64,000 nt of DNA. Source: JADJPO01 sp963828555 (lineage in GTDB: Bacteria; Actinomycetota; Actinomycetes; Actinomycetales; Kineosporiaceae). This document shows, one piece after another, positions 44,779-53,512 of the stretch (positions are counted from its first letter, which is position 1; the number at the start of each line of letters is the position of its first letter). The notes under the pieces are model-generated. The model was not told where the DNA came from. It ran no database searches and saw only the letters and a program-made list of their open reading frames with translations. The stretch covers positions 124,001 through 188,000 of the forward strand of contig CAWHEL010000001.1 of NCBI GenBank assembly GCA_963828555.1, read 5' to 3'. A program made the translations under genes and the position numbers.

Positions 44779-45385
44779 CCGGCGGTCGAACAACGAACCC
44801 GTAGTCGGCCTACACGATCCACCCCGCATCAGACGACTCGGCCAGCCGTGGCACGGCCGTTGAGGAAACCCGCTCTGGCATCCACGAGATCAGCGCGCAT
44901 CCTCGCGCGTTCCCGCCCACCCTCGGCCCTGTCCGCGGGGTTCGTCTGGCAGTTTGTCTGGCTGTTGGCAGCGGTGGGCGATCCCGCGGCCTCGGTCGAG
45001 GATCCATGCTCGGCGGTCTGCAGAGCCGAGTCAGAACCCTCAACGCCGATGATCCACCGCCCGCGCAACTGCTTCCCAGCCGGGTCAGGCCGGGTTGCCG
45101 TGGAGTCGCCAGATGGGATGGCGAAGTTGTCCGCCTCGCTAAACATGAGCGTGGCCAGTGAAGGGTCGGGAGCATGACGACCTCCGAGAATCGACCCGCC
45201 CGCGCCACGACGTCCTGCGGCCAACGCGCACAGCGGCAAGCGTATGTTCGCGCGGCACACGGCAAAGAGTGTGCGTGCGCCCTCTCGGAGCCAAGGGGGC
45301 GAGCCCGCCATGCGGTTGGGCCAGAGCGTGTGGGAGCGGCCCCACCGATGATGGCGTGAGGCGCTCTCGATCGGTGGATGGCCGC
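44779..45385. other. 600-bp stretch without a convincing gene
   Basis: A long minus-strand frame crosses it, but it has mixed codon use, no ribosome binding site and no family resemblance (one part reads MFSEADNFAIPSGDSTATRP). I see no RNA gene or strong repeat. It lies between an intact enzyme and the argS remnant, so it is probably decayed sequence. Confidence 0.35.
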
Positions 45386-45650
45386 CTACATCCGGCTCGG
45401 TGACTGGAGGCCGAGCAGGTCGAGGCCCGTCACGAGGACTCGCAGGGTCACTGCGCACAACGCGGACCGTGACTCGCGTATCGCTGAGTCTGCCTTGAGA
45501 AAGGGACCTTCCTGATAGAACGCCGAGAACGCCTGCGCCACCTGGTGGAGGTAGCCGCAGAGTCAATGCGGCTCGAGGTAGTCCCCGACCTACGCGACGA
45601 CGTTACCGAACTCCAGGAGGCAGAAGGGCTGCGGTTGGCGGGGGCCGACG
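45386..45650 (-). pseudogene. argS: C-terminal remnant of arginyl-tRNA synthetase
   Basis: Reading to TAG 45386-45388 gives LLEFGNVVA, stop, VGDYLEPH, stop, LCGYLHQVAQAFSAFYQEGP, ADSAIRESRSALCAVTLRV and LVTGLDLLGLQSPSRM. This is the anticodon-binding (DALR) end of ArgS. Two stop codons interrupt it and the catalytic part is missing, so it cannot encode an active enzyme; a complete argS must exist elsewhere. Confidence 0.85.
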
Positions 45651-45989
45651 GTGCCGACGTCCCCGCCGACGGACGGACCACCGACGAGGTCTGGGAGCCA
45701 CCCCCACCGCCGACGTCGCGTTCGCCCCCGAGAGCCTGGCCGGCTACAAGATCCCCGGCGGTACACGTTCGGGGACCCTGCCGAGGACCTCGACCGGCAA
45801 GCCAGAAGTTCCGGCAGCGCGACCAGCCGCGGGCTGAGCCCCCGTCGGGGAACGGCATCCACAGCAGGCCGGCCCCTGCCGCACCCAACGGGCTGCGGTC
45901 TCGCGGACACCGCCCGGCGAGTCCGGCTCACCGGCCTCCAGGGGGAAGGCCATGAGCCACTGCCGCGGGGCGGCGCACCCGGTCGGCCC
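45651..45989. other. 340-bp stretch with no gene seen
   Basis: Frames on both strands are open but Pro/Arg/Gly-rich and without family features. Nothing continues the argS remnant upstream. The ribosome binding site and start of the next gene are on its far side. Confidence 0.3.
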
Positions 45990-46307
45990 TCAGGAGCCGG
46001 GCATCGGATAGATCTGCAGCACCTCGATGGTGCCCACCTGGTGGTGGGGGTGATCAGCCAGCAGCGCTCGGGCGGCGCCCGCGTCCTCGGCCTGAACGAT
46101 GGAGTACCCACCGATCCAGCCCGATGGACCGGGGTCGTCCTCGGTCGTGGGCTGGGTGGGTGCGCCCCATTCGACAAGGGCGTCGCCCGCCCTCGCGCCC
46201 CAGGCCATCCAGGCGTCCATGCTGGCCTGACGCTCCTCGTCCGTGGTTGCTCCCATCTGCTCGCCCATCGTCAACTTCGAGCGGTAGAGCACGAGGAACT
46301 TCTCCAT
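45990..46307 (-). CDS. YciI-related protein
   Basis: The 105-residue protein is a YCII-fold (ferredoxin-like dimer) member: MEKFLVLYRSKLTMGEQMG, EERQASMDAWMAWGARAGDA, GWIGGYSIVQAEDAGAARAL and the ending GTIEVLQIYPMPG. Family function is unclear; many are linked to degradation or sigma-factor operons. ATG 46307 follows GAGAGGA. The upstream TfoX-like gene's broken frame runs over it. Confidence 0.9.
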   Translation of the reverse strand: MEKFLVLYRSKLTMGEQMGATTDEERQASMDAWMAWGARAGDALVEWGAPTQPTTEDDPGPSGWIGGYSIVQAEDAGAARALLADHPHHQVGTIEVLQIYPMPGS

Positions 46308-46319
46308 GGGTTGGTCCTC

Positions 46320-46692
46320 TCAACGCAGTCCGGCGAGCTGCCGGAGGCAGCCACTCTCCTCCCGGGAATGGCGAGGTGCAAGGGCGGGCGATCCAGGCGT
46401 CGACCTGGTGGTCGGTGGCGCATCCCGGCGGGGTGATGAAGATGTAGGCGTTCATGGGGCGGCCAGTGAAGTCCATCGGTCGGGTGTGAGTGCGAGCCAG
46501 GGCTTGGGCATTGCGACTGGCTCCCACACGGGCCATCAGTTCCTGGCCGACCACGCCGCAGGCCATGGTGCCTTCGACCATGAACGCCAGCCCACCGAAC
46601 ATCTTGCGTTCGTCGGTGCGCAGCCCGTGCCGGGTGGCGTGGGTGTGGACGGCGACGCGGACCCGTTGGGCCAGGTCGGGGTCGTAGGCCAT
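46320..46692 (-). pseudogene. TfoX N-terminal-type protein, frameshifted at the end
   Basis: ATG 46692 starts AYDPDLAQRVRVAVHTHATR, then ERKMFGGLAFMVEGTMACGV and ARTHTRPMDFTGRPMNAYIF, a clear TfoX N-terminal domain. The last conserved part is HQVDAWIARP. Then the frame runs on to 46054 across the YciI gene. A one-base shift near 46385 would instead reach TGA 46320-46322, just before the YciI ribosome binding site. TfoX-like domains have no established function in actinobacteria. Confidence 0.65.
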
Positions 46693-47005
46693 GACAGGTC
46701 TACCGCGCGGTGGCGTCGTGCTGGGCTGGACGTACTGCTGCAGGCCGTGCAGGAATCCCTTGATCCCGCGGTCCCACCGGCGGCGCATCACTATCGCGTT
46801 CAGGGCCTGACCCGCCGGGCCATACTTCAACGCGTAGGTCACAGGTCGCCGCGGCGCTGCGCCCCGGGGCCGGCGCTCAGGTCGCCCACCAGCGTGGAGG
46901 TGCGCACGCCGGGGTCGTCCGGTCGAGCAGATCCAGGCTGGTCAGGACATCCCAGACGGCCCGCCGGGGCGCGGCGATGGTGATCTGGTTGGTCAGCGTG
47001 GTCAC
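46693..47005 (-). pseudogene. SRPBCC-family gene with internal deletion (3)
   Basis: GTG 47005 follows GGAAGGA and begins TTLTNQITIAAPRRAVWDVL and TSLDLLDR. After a frameshift the next frame gives DPGVRTSTLVGDLSAGPG to a stop at 46839. Then the C-terminus appears, TYALKYGPAGQALNAIVMRR, RWDRGIKGFLHGLQQYVQ, and runs without a stop into the TfoX-like start at 46692. The middle of the SRPBCC barrel is missing. Confidence 0.75.
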
Positions 47006-47489
47006 GAGTCCTTCCGGGCCGTGGTCGCGGTCGAGTCTGCGGTTGTTGCGCTGGATGCTGCGGTCGGTGCCGGCGTGATGCGAGGGCGGTGGCCTGGGCC
47101 CGCAGGCCGCGTTCCAGTTCGGCCCGGTCGGTGCGCAGCCGGGCGACGAAGTCGGGGTCCGCGGCGGTGTCCGGGTCGTGCCGGGCGCTCCAGGCGATGA
47201 TCTCCAGGAGTACCGGGAGCAGATCGACCGCCTTGGCGGTGGGGCGGTAACGGCGCGCCCGACCGCCGCCGGGACTGCGCTCGGCGGTCAGCTGCCCGTC
47301 CTCTTCCAGCCGGGCCAGTCGGTCGGCCAGCACGTTGGTGGCGATCCCCTCCTCGGCGTGCAGGAAGTCGCTGTAGGTGGTCCGGCCCTTCAGCAGCAGG
47401 TCCCGCAGGACCAGCAGCGTCCACGGGTCCCCGAGGACCTCCAACCCGAAGTGGATCGGACAGTCCGACCGGCGATGCCGTCTGCGCAT
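46839..47489 (-). CDS. HxlR-type winged-helix regulator with abnormal C-terminus
   Basis: The first ~135 residues are a normal HxlR protein: CPIHFGLEVLGDPWTLLVLR, DLLLKGRTTYSDFLHAEEGI, TNVLADRLARLEEDGQLTAE and RYRPTAKAVDLLPVLLEII. The remaining ~80 are His/Gln/Arg/Pro-rich and overlap the SRPBCC remnant, so the natural stop near 47065 has been lost by a small deletion. ATG 47489 follows GGGGAGGTGGG. HTH and wing are intact, so DNA binding may persist. Confidence 0.75.
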   Translation of the reverse strand: MRRRHRRSDCPIHFGLEVLGDPWTLLVLRDLLLKGRTTYSDFLHAEEGIATNVLADRLARLEEDGQLTAERSPGGGRARRYRPTAKAVDLLPVLLEIIAWSARHDPDTAADPDFVARLRTDRAELERGLRAQATALASRRHRPQHPAQQPQTRPRPRPGRTRDHADQPDHHRRAPAGRLGCPDQPGSARPDDPGVRTSTLVGDLSAGPGAQRRGDL

Positions 47490-49039
47490 CCCACCTCCCC
47501 AATTGACTTGGTAACTGGATAGGTGCCGACGTGTGGGCAGGCGGAATCCGCCGCTGGGGTCGGCGGCTGGGTCAGGTTGCTGGCGTAGGGGTCCAGGGGT
47601 TGAAGCACCGAGATCTGGATGACGTGCTGCGGGCCGTGCACGGCGACCTGGATCGGCTCGTGCACCAGGTTCGTGGCCAGCGCGCGGGTCTGGAAGTCGG
47701 CGACGGCCGCGGTCACCTCGCTGTCGGTCACGTCGGGTGCCTGGACCACGACATCGGCGGGGCTGGGGCCTCCGGGGAAGGCCTGCGTTATCCGGTGGTA
47801 GGCGGTCATGATGCTCGCGTCCGCGGGCAGCAGCTTGTCCAGGCTCAACCGTTCGGTGTGGATCCCGACCGCCGGCCAGGCCAGGACCAGCAGGAACGCG
47901 CCGGCAGCCAGGACCGAGACACCCGGCCGGGCCAGGACCCGGGCCAGGATCGCCGCCCAGGTCCGGCTGCCCTGGCTCGGACGACGCATCCGGGCGAGGC
48001 CCGGGATCCGACCGAAGTCCACACGGTCACCCAGCAGCGACAGCAGGGCGGGCAGCACGGTGACCGAGCCCACGACTGCGACAAGGACGACCAGGATCGC
48101 TGCGATCCCGAACCCGTCGAACAGCAGCATCCCGGACAAGAACATGCCCGACATCGCCACCACCACGGTGAGCCCGGACACCAGCACCGCGCGTCCCGAG
48201 GTCGCCGCCGCGATCCGCAGCGAGGTGGCCGGATCGTTTCCCCGTGCCCGCTCCTCCCGCTCGCGCCTCAGGTAGAACAGGCAGTAGTCCACACCCACGG
48301 CCAGCCCCACCAGCAGCATCACCGAACTTGTCGCGTTGTCCACGTGCAGTCGGTGGCTGATCACGGCGAGCACCCCGTTGGCGGCCAAGAACGCGGTCAA
48401 CGCCAGCCCCACCGGCAGCACCGCCGCGAGAAAGGCACCGAACGCGACCAGCAGGATGCCCAGGGCCAGCGGCACCGCCGTCCACTCCGCCCGCTGGAAG
48501 TCCCGACCGATGGTGTCGTTGAACCACTTGTTCGCCGACCCGTCACCGAACTGGTCGATCCGCACCTGCGGGTGAGCCTTCTGGGTCGCCGCGACCGCGT
48601 CGATGATGGGTTGCACCCGGTCACCGGCGGTGGTCAGGTCCCCGGCCATCGACAGCCGGACCAGCACCGAACGCTGATCCGCCGAGACCAGCCCGACCGT
48701 GTACGGGTCGGGCAGCTCGGCGACCAGTCCGGTCGCCTTCCCCCGAGCGGTCAGCTCCGCGACGACGGCGCGCACACCCGGGCTGGTCGCGTCCGGCCGG
48801 TCTCTGCTGACCAGCAGCATCTCCGCGGCACCCAGCCTCAACCCCGCGTCGTCCAGGATCTTCACGGCCTTCGCCGAGTCGCCCATCGCGTACTGGTCGA
48901 CCGTCATCTGCTTCTGCCCGGCCAGCGACCCCAGCGTCATCGCGACGGCGACGAACACCACCCACCCGATGACCGCGATCGCGCGGTGCCTCACGCTCCA
49001 GCCGGCCACATCGGCGGCCACGTTGCGTCGCCCGGTCAT
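47390..49039 (-). pseudogene. MMPL-family transporter, C-terminal half missing
   Basis: The intact N-terminal half begins WSVRHRAIAVIGWVVFVAVA and contains the first periplasmic domain, then membrane helices with LLVGLAVGVDYCLFYLRRER (the proton-relay GxxxDY motif) and GMFLSGMLLFDGFGIAAILV. Similarity runs to about residue 490 (VHGPQHVIQISVLQPLDPY), halfway through the second periplasmic domain. The frame then enters the HxlR promoter and start region. A normal MMPL is about 700 residues. ATG 49039 has GGGGG upstream. It is unlikely to make a working pump. Confidence 0.8.
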
Positions 49040-49661
49040 GCTGAACCCCCAGGATGGGCATTCATCACCACAACCCAGACAGCCTTGCTCCGGGCTGAGC
49101 TGATGATCTAGTGACGAAGGTCCCGCGCGGCGCCCAAGCCCTCATCCGCTCGGCTCGCACTGGCCTGCGGAACACCAGCGGCGCGCGACGCGTCGCTGGG
49201 CCGCGACCGCGTCTGGGCGTCCCGGGACGAAGGTCCCTGCCGCCGTCCGCGGGTGCGGGGAACCGTAGAGACGCGACCGCCCCGGGCGGTCACCCGGCCG
49301 CGGGCGAATCAGGTCAGCCTGTCGTCGAGGGAGCGGACATGGCGACGGTGGCGTGGTCGAGTCCCGGGTCAGGACGTTGGACGGGTCCGAGGGGACGAGC
49401 CGATCAGACGCTGACGAAGCGCGCGAGCAGCCCGTTCCCGGTGGAGGTCGCCGTCACCGCGCCGTTCTCACCAGCCGCTAGGACCCGCTCCGTCTTCGGC
49501 TGCCCCACCATTGACAGCCGACAGCAACCGGCGGCAGGTGTCCAAATCGTGAATCCACCGGTCCGAGCAGCTTGTGCCTCGGCGCAACCGGGAGTTGTGG
49601 GCAGACATGACGCAGGAGCGAAAGACCGGGTCGGACCCGAGGCGAGCGAGGTGGAGTCGTC
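49040..49661. other. 620-bp stretch without a convincing gene
   Basis: Both strands have open frames, none protein-like in composition. A minus frame ending at 49404 (TATSTGNGLLARFVSV) might be the tail of a lost gene. No hairpin or promoter stands out, apart from the ribosome binding site of the next gene. Confidence 0.3.
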
Positions 49662-50195
49662 ATGGTAGATCAAGTGGCGTCGCAGCGCCGAGGCGTAGTG
49701 CAGCGACTGCACTGGGCCAAGAGGTGGATGTACCGCGGCGGCCGGCCGCACCGGCTGGCGAAGCTGTTGAACCGGATGTGGGCGGTGCAGTTCGCCGCCG
49801 GGCGCCTGTCACCCGAGAACGCGATGACCCTGCAGGTGCGCGGTCGGCACTCGGGCAAACAGATCTCGTTCCCCGTGGTCGTGGCCGACTACCAGGACCA
49901 GCGGTACCTGGTGTCGATGCTGGGCGCGGACGCCAACTGGGTGCTCAACGTCAAGGCCGCCGCAGGTCGGGCCGTGCTGTACCGGGGCGCAAGGCAGGAC
50001 GTGTACCTACGGGAGGTTCCGCCGGAGCAGCGGGCGCCGATCCTGCGCCGCTACCTGGACGTCGCGCCCGGGGCCCGGCCCCATCTACCGGTGGACCGGC
50101 ACGCCCCGTTGACAGACTTCGAACGGATCGCCCCGCAATTCCCCATCTTCCAAATCCTGCCCGCGGCCGCCGCACCGCCCTCGCCGGCTACTTGA
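49662..50195 (+). CDS. F420/deazaflavin-dependent nitroreductase family protein
   Basis: The 177-residue protein has an N-terminal helical arm (HWAKRWMYRGGRPHRLAKLL), then the Ddn-like barrel: AMTLQVRGRHSGKQISFPVV, DQRYLVSMLGADANWVLNVK and AAAGRAVLYRGARQDVYL, with the C-terminal FERIAPQFPIFQIL that is usual for larger members. ATG 49662 follows GGTGGAG. The stop codon lies in the loop of the hairpin at 50164-50222. Confidence 0.9.
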   Translation: MVDQVASQRRGVVQRLHWAKRWMYRGGRPHRLAKLLNRMWAVQFAAGRLSPENAMTLQVRGRHSGKQISFPVVVADYQDQRYLVSMLGADANWVLNVKAAAGRAVLYRGARQDVYLREVPPEQRAPILRRYLDVAPGARPHLPVDRHAPLTDFERIAPQFPIFQILPAAAAPPSPAT

Positions 50196-50222
50196 CGTCC
50201 GGCGAGGGCGGTGCGGCGGCCG
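50164..50222. terminator. 24-bp perfect hairpin spanning the stop codon
   Basis: Arms 50164-50187 and 50199-50222 are exact complements (left arm begins CGGCCGCCGCACCGCCCTCG), with an 11-nt loop CTACTTGACGT that holds the TGA of the preceding gene. The left arm is coding (Ala/Pro-rich tail). It probably ends transcription, but formation would be blocked by a ribosome at the stop. Confidence 0.7.
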
Positions 50223-50432
50223 TTGGTGCGATGAACCTGAGGGGACCCAAGGGGCCCAGGGACCTGGGGGCCGGCAGGCGGCGGTTCCGGATCACCGATT
50301 CTGGATCACCGAGGCAGTCCGGGGCGGCACCGTCACCACCGCTGTCCGGTCGATGGTGGCGTTGCTGCTCGCCGAGCGGCCAGCCGTGACCGGGCGGAAG
50401 GAGCCTGGTCTTGTCGACGTGAGGTGATCATC

Positions 50433-53387
50433 ATGGCTGCAGTGTCGGAGCGGGATACCCGGGCAGGTGTGATCGGCGCAGGCCGCGGCCTCGGGCCCGT
50501 CGTGCTGTTCTTCGTCCTGGCTTACGCGCTGAGCTGGTCGTGGGCCGTTCCGCCGGCGGTGCAACATCTGGAGGTCCGGCGGGGGCAGGGGTGGCCCACC
50601 CACTATCCGTCGTTGATGGGACCCCTGGTGGCCGCCGTCATCGTCACCGCGCTGACCGTGGGCCGGGCGGGTCTACGGGACCTGGTCTCCCGGGGGGTGC
50701 GCTGGCGCGTCCCGGTGCGGTGGTGGCTGGTCGCCGTCAGCCCTGCCGCCTTCCTGCTGCTCGCCCTGGCCGGTCTTCGGCTGACGGGTCGGAACCTGCC
50801 GCAGTCCGCGGACTTCGGCAGGTTCAGCGGCACTCCACTGATCGGTCTGGTCGGGGTGTTCCTGGCGATCACTCTTGTGGGCAGCCTGGGTGAGGAGGTC
50901 GGCTGGCGCGGGTATGCCCTACCGCAGCTGCAGCGTCGGTTCACCCCGCTGACGGCCACCCTGATCCTGGCCCCGCTGTGGTTCGCCTGGCATGCGCCGC
51001 AGTTCTGGGTGATCCAGTCCTACCGGGAGTTCGGCCCCGCCGACTACGTCGGCATGTTCCTGGGCCTGAGCTGCGGGGCGGTCGTGTTGACCTGGCTGTA
51101 CAACCGGTCCGGCGGCAGCCTGCTGCTGGTGATCCTCTGGCACGGTGTGTACAACTTCGTGGGCGCCACCGAGGCCGCGGCCACCACCCCCATCGCGGCC
51201 ATCATCAGCACCCTGATCATGGTCCAGGGGATCACCCTGATCCTGCTCGAACTGTGGGCCCGGCACGGCCGCCGGCCCTCCATCCTCGGACCTGAAGTGG
51301 CCCCGAAGCCCCTCGTGGCCCCAGCAGCGCCGGAGACGCCCGTTGTGACGCCCAGCCGTGCGGGGACGCCCAGCCGTGCGGGGACGCCCAGCCGTGCGGT
51401 GACGCCCAGCCGTGTGGTGGGCCTGGCGCTCATCGGCGTCGTCCTGGCCGGGTTCGCCTACCTGCGGTGGGCGCCGGGCCCTGGCCCGGTCACGGTGCCG
51501 GCAGGGGCGAAGGCCGGGGACCTGCGGCTGCAGCCGTGCACCTACCGGACAGAGGCGGGCGAGGTTCGCGCCGACTGCGGCACGCTCGTCGTGCCCGAGA
51601 GCCGAGAGGCGTCGTCGTCGCGGCTGATCGCCGTCCCGGTTGTGCGCATCCCGGCTCGGTCAGGTGGCAGCGCGGAACCGGTCTTCTGGTTGGAGGGTGG
51701 TCCCGGCCAGTCGAACCTGTCGTTCACGCAGGCCAGCCGGTTCGCGCTGACCCGGGACGTCGTCCTGGTCGGCTATCGCGGTATCGACGGGTCGGTGCGT
51801 CTGGACTGTCCCGAGGTGGCCTCGGCGCTCAGGCAATCCGACAGGTACCTCACCGAGGACTCCTATCGCCGCTACGGAGACGGGTTCCGGGCGTGCGCGA
51901 AGCGGTTGAGCGACACCGGGGTCGACCTCACCGGCTACGGTCTGGTGCAGCAGGTGGACGACCTGGAGGCCGCCCGACAGGCCCTGGGGTACGGCCCGAT
52001 CGACCTGCTGAGCCAGAGCGCCGGGACGCGCACCGCGATGATCTACGCCTGGCGCCATCCCGGCAGCATCCACCGTTCGGTGATGCTCGGGGTCAACCCG
52101 CCCGGTCACTTCCTGGAGAGCCCGGAGTACACCGATGAGCTGATCGGGCGCTACGCCCAGCTGTGCGCCCAGGACTCGACCTGCCGGGGCCGGACCAGTG
52201 ACCTGGCGGCCTCGATCCGCCGGGCCAGCAGCGACATGCCCGACCGTTGGCTGTTCCTGCCGGTCAAGCAGGCCAACGCCCGGATCGTGTCCTTCTACGG
52301 GTTGATGGAATCCACCCCCGACCTGCTGGGTGCCCCGGCCACCATCGATGCCCTGCTCTCGGTCACCGAGGGCGACAACAGCGGGATGTGGTTCGCGACG
52401 GTATTCAGCGACCTGCTGTTCCCGGACCTGTTCGTCTGGGGCCAGTACGCCGCCGGTGCCGGGCTCGACGACGACGCCGCGCGCCAGTACTTCGCCGGCT
52501 GGGGAGCCGACCGAGCGGTGAACCTCGGTGCTGCGGCCACCGCGTTCGCGTGGGGCGGCGGTCACCTGGCCGACGCCTGGCCCACCCCGGCCGGCGCCAC
52601 CGACTACGGCACCGTCCAGACCTCGACCGTCGAGACGCTGCTCATCAGTGGAGCCCTCGACGTCGCCACACCACCCCAGCCGGCGACCCGGGAGTTGCTC
52701 CCCTCCCTGCCGAACGGCCACCAGGTCATCCTCGACGGGTTCGGGCACGTGGGGTCCTTCTGGACCCTGCAGCCCGAGGCCGGTACCCGGCTCATCACCA
52801 CCTTCCTGGACACCGGAGGAGTCGACCAGTCCCTGTTCGCACCGCACCGGGTCACGTTCTTCCCGCAGGTCACCGCCACGACAATGGCCAAGCGCGTCCT
52901 CGCCCTGATGGTCGCCGTCGGGCTGCTGACCATCGCCTCGCTGACCTGGATGGCGCGGCGGGTGCGCCGGCGGGGAGCATTCGGCCCCGTGACCAGTACG
53001 CTGCTCCGCTCGCTCTTCCCGATCGTCCTCGGCGTGGGCGGGTGGTTCGTCGGCGCCTTGTTCGTCCTGACCTTCCTGGGAGGCGTGACCCTGGACAACC
53101 AGCTGCTCGCCGTCACGGCCGTCGGCCTTCCGGTCGGCCTGGGCATCGTCCTGGCCTGGGTGCCTCGGGACCGGCCGGCCCGCGACCAGCGGATCTGGAT
53201 GGCCACCGCTGTCCTGGCCGGCCTGGCCGGGGCCTGGATCGGGTACAACGCCACGCCCGGTCTGTTCGGCGTCCTCACCGCCAACGTGGGCGCCATCGCC
53301 GTGACCAACCTCGCCCTCATCATCGGCGACATCCGGCAGGCCCAGGTGACCCGTGCCCAGGTCCCCACCGAGGCGATGGTGGGCTAG
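50433..53387 (+). CDS. CPBP membrane protease - alpha/beta hydrolase - membrane fusion protein
   Basis: The 984-residue protein has three parts. Residues ~20-275 are a CPBP (CAAX/Abi-type) intramembrane protease with EEVGWR (Glu154, Glu155, Arg159), His187 in WFAWHAPQFW and His237 in LWHGVYNF. A linker with four TPSRAG-like repeats and one helix follows. Residues ~365-830 are an alpha/beta hydrolase of the tripeptidyl-peptidase type with Ser529 in LLSQSAGTR, Asp in LISGALDVATPP and His in GFGHVGSFW. Residues ~840-984 have four membrane helices. ATG 50433 follows GAGGTGA. It stands alone between terminators. Confidence 0.85.
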   Translation: MAAVSERDTRAGVIGAGRGLGPVVLFFVLAYALSWSWAVPPAVQHLEVRRGQGWPTHYPSLMGPLVAAVIVTALTVGRAGLRDLVSRGVRWRVPVRWWLVAVSPAAFLLLALAGLRLTGRNLPQSADFGRFSGTPLIGLVGVFLAITLVGSLGEEVGWRGYALPQLQRRFTPLTATLILAPLWFAWHAPQFWVIQSYREFGPADYVGMFLGLSCGAVVLTWLYNRSGGSLLLVILWHGVYNFVGATEAAATTPIAAIISTLIMVQGITLILLELWARHGRRPSILGPEVAPKPLVAPAAPETPVVTPSRAGTPSRAGTPSRAVTPSRVVGLALIGVVLAGFAYLRWAPGPGPVTVPAGAKAGDLRLQPCTYRTEAGEVRADCGTLVVPESREASSSRLIAVPVVRIPARSGGSAEPVFWLEGGPGQSNLSFTQASRFALTRDVVLVGYRGIDGSVRLDCPEVASALRQSDRYLTEDSYRRYGDGFRACAKRLSDTGVDLTGYGLVQQVDDLEAARQALGYGPIDLLSQSAGTRTAMIYAWRHPGSIHRSVMLGVNPPGHFLESPEYTDELIGRYAQLCAQDSTCRGRTSDLAASIRRASSDMPDRWLFLPVKQANARIVSFYGLMESTPDLLGAPATIDALLSVTEGDNSGMWFATVFSDLLFPDLFVWGQYAAGAGLDDDAARQYFAGWGADRAVNLGAAATAFAWGGGHLADAWPTPAGATDYGTVQTSTVETLLISGALDVATPPQPATRELLPSLPNGHQVILDGFGHVGSFWTLQPEAGTRLITTFLDTGGVDQSLFAPHRVTFFPQVTATTMAKRVLALMVAVGLLTIASLTWMARRVRRRGAFGPVTSTLLRSLFPIVLGVGGWFVGALFVLTFLGGVTLDNQLLAVTAVGLPVGLGIVLAWVPRDRPARDQRIWMATAVLAGLAGAWIGYNATPGLFGVLTANVGAIAVTNLALIIGDIRQAQVTRAQVPTEAMVG
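51348..51419 (+). repeat. four 18-bp tandem repeats in the linker
   Basis: The unit ACGCCCAGCCGTGCGGGG is repeated four times with a few changes in the last two, encoding Thr-Pro-Ser-Arg-Ala/Val-Gly/Val. It lies between the protease and hydrolase parts of the fusion protein; copy number may vary. Confidence 0.9.
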
Positions 53388-53512
53388 TAGGGCGGGCGCC
53401 CGGAGCCGCGGCGTGCGATCAGCCGGGACGCGTTGGCCGCGACCTTGCTCGAGGCCCTCGAGACGACAGCCTCATCGGGCGCGCGCCCGCGGTCTCCCGG
53501 ACCTGAGCCCGC

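Noticed and set aside
44829..45566. 245-codon minus-strand frame
   Set aside because: No ribosome binding site or family resemblance, and part of it overlaps the argS remnant in another frame.
47531..49111. 526-codon open frame on the + strand
   Set aside because: Antisense to the MMPL remnant, which has clear transmembrane and motif evidence.
51348..51419. CRISPR-like array
   Set aside because: The 18-bp repeats are directly adjacent, without spacers, and lie in frame in a protein linker. No CRISPR array was found in the window.
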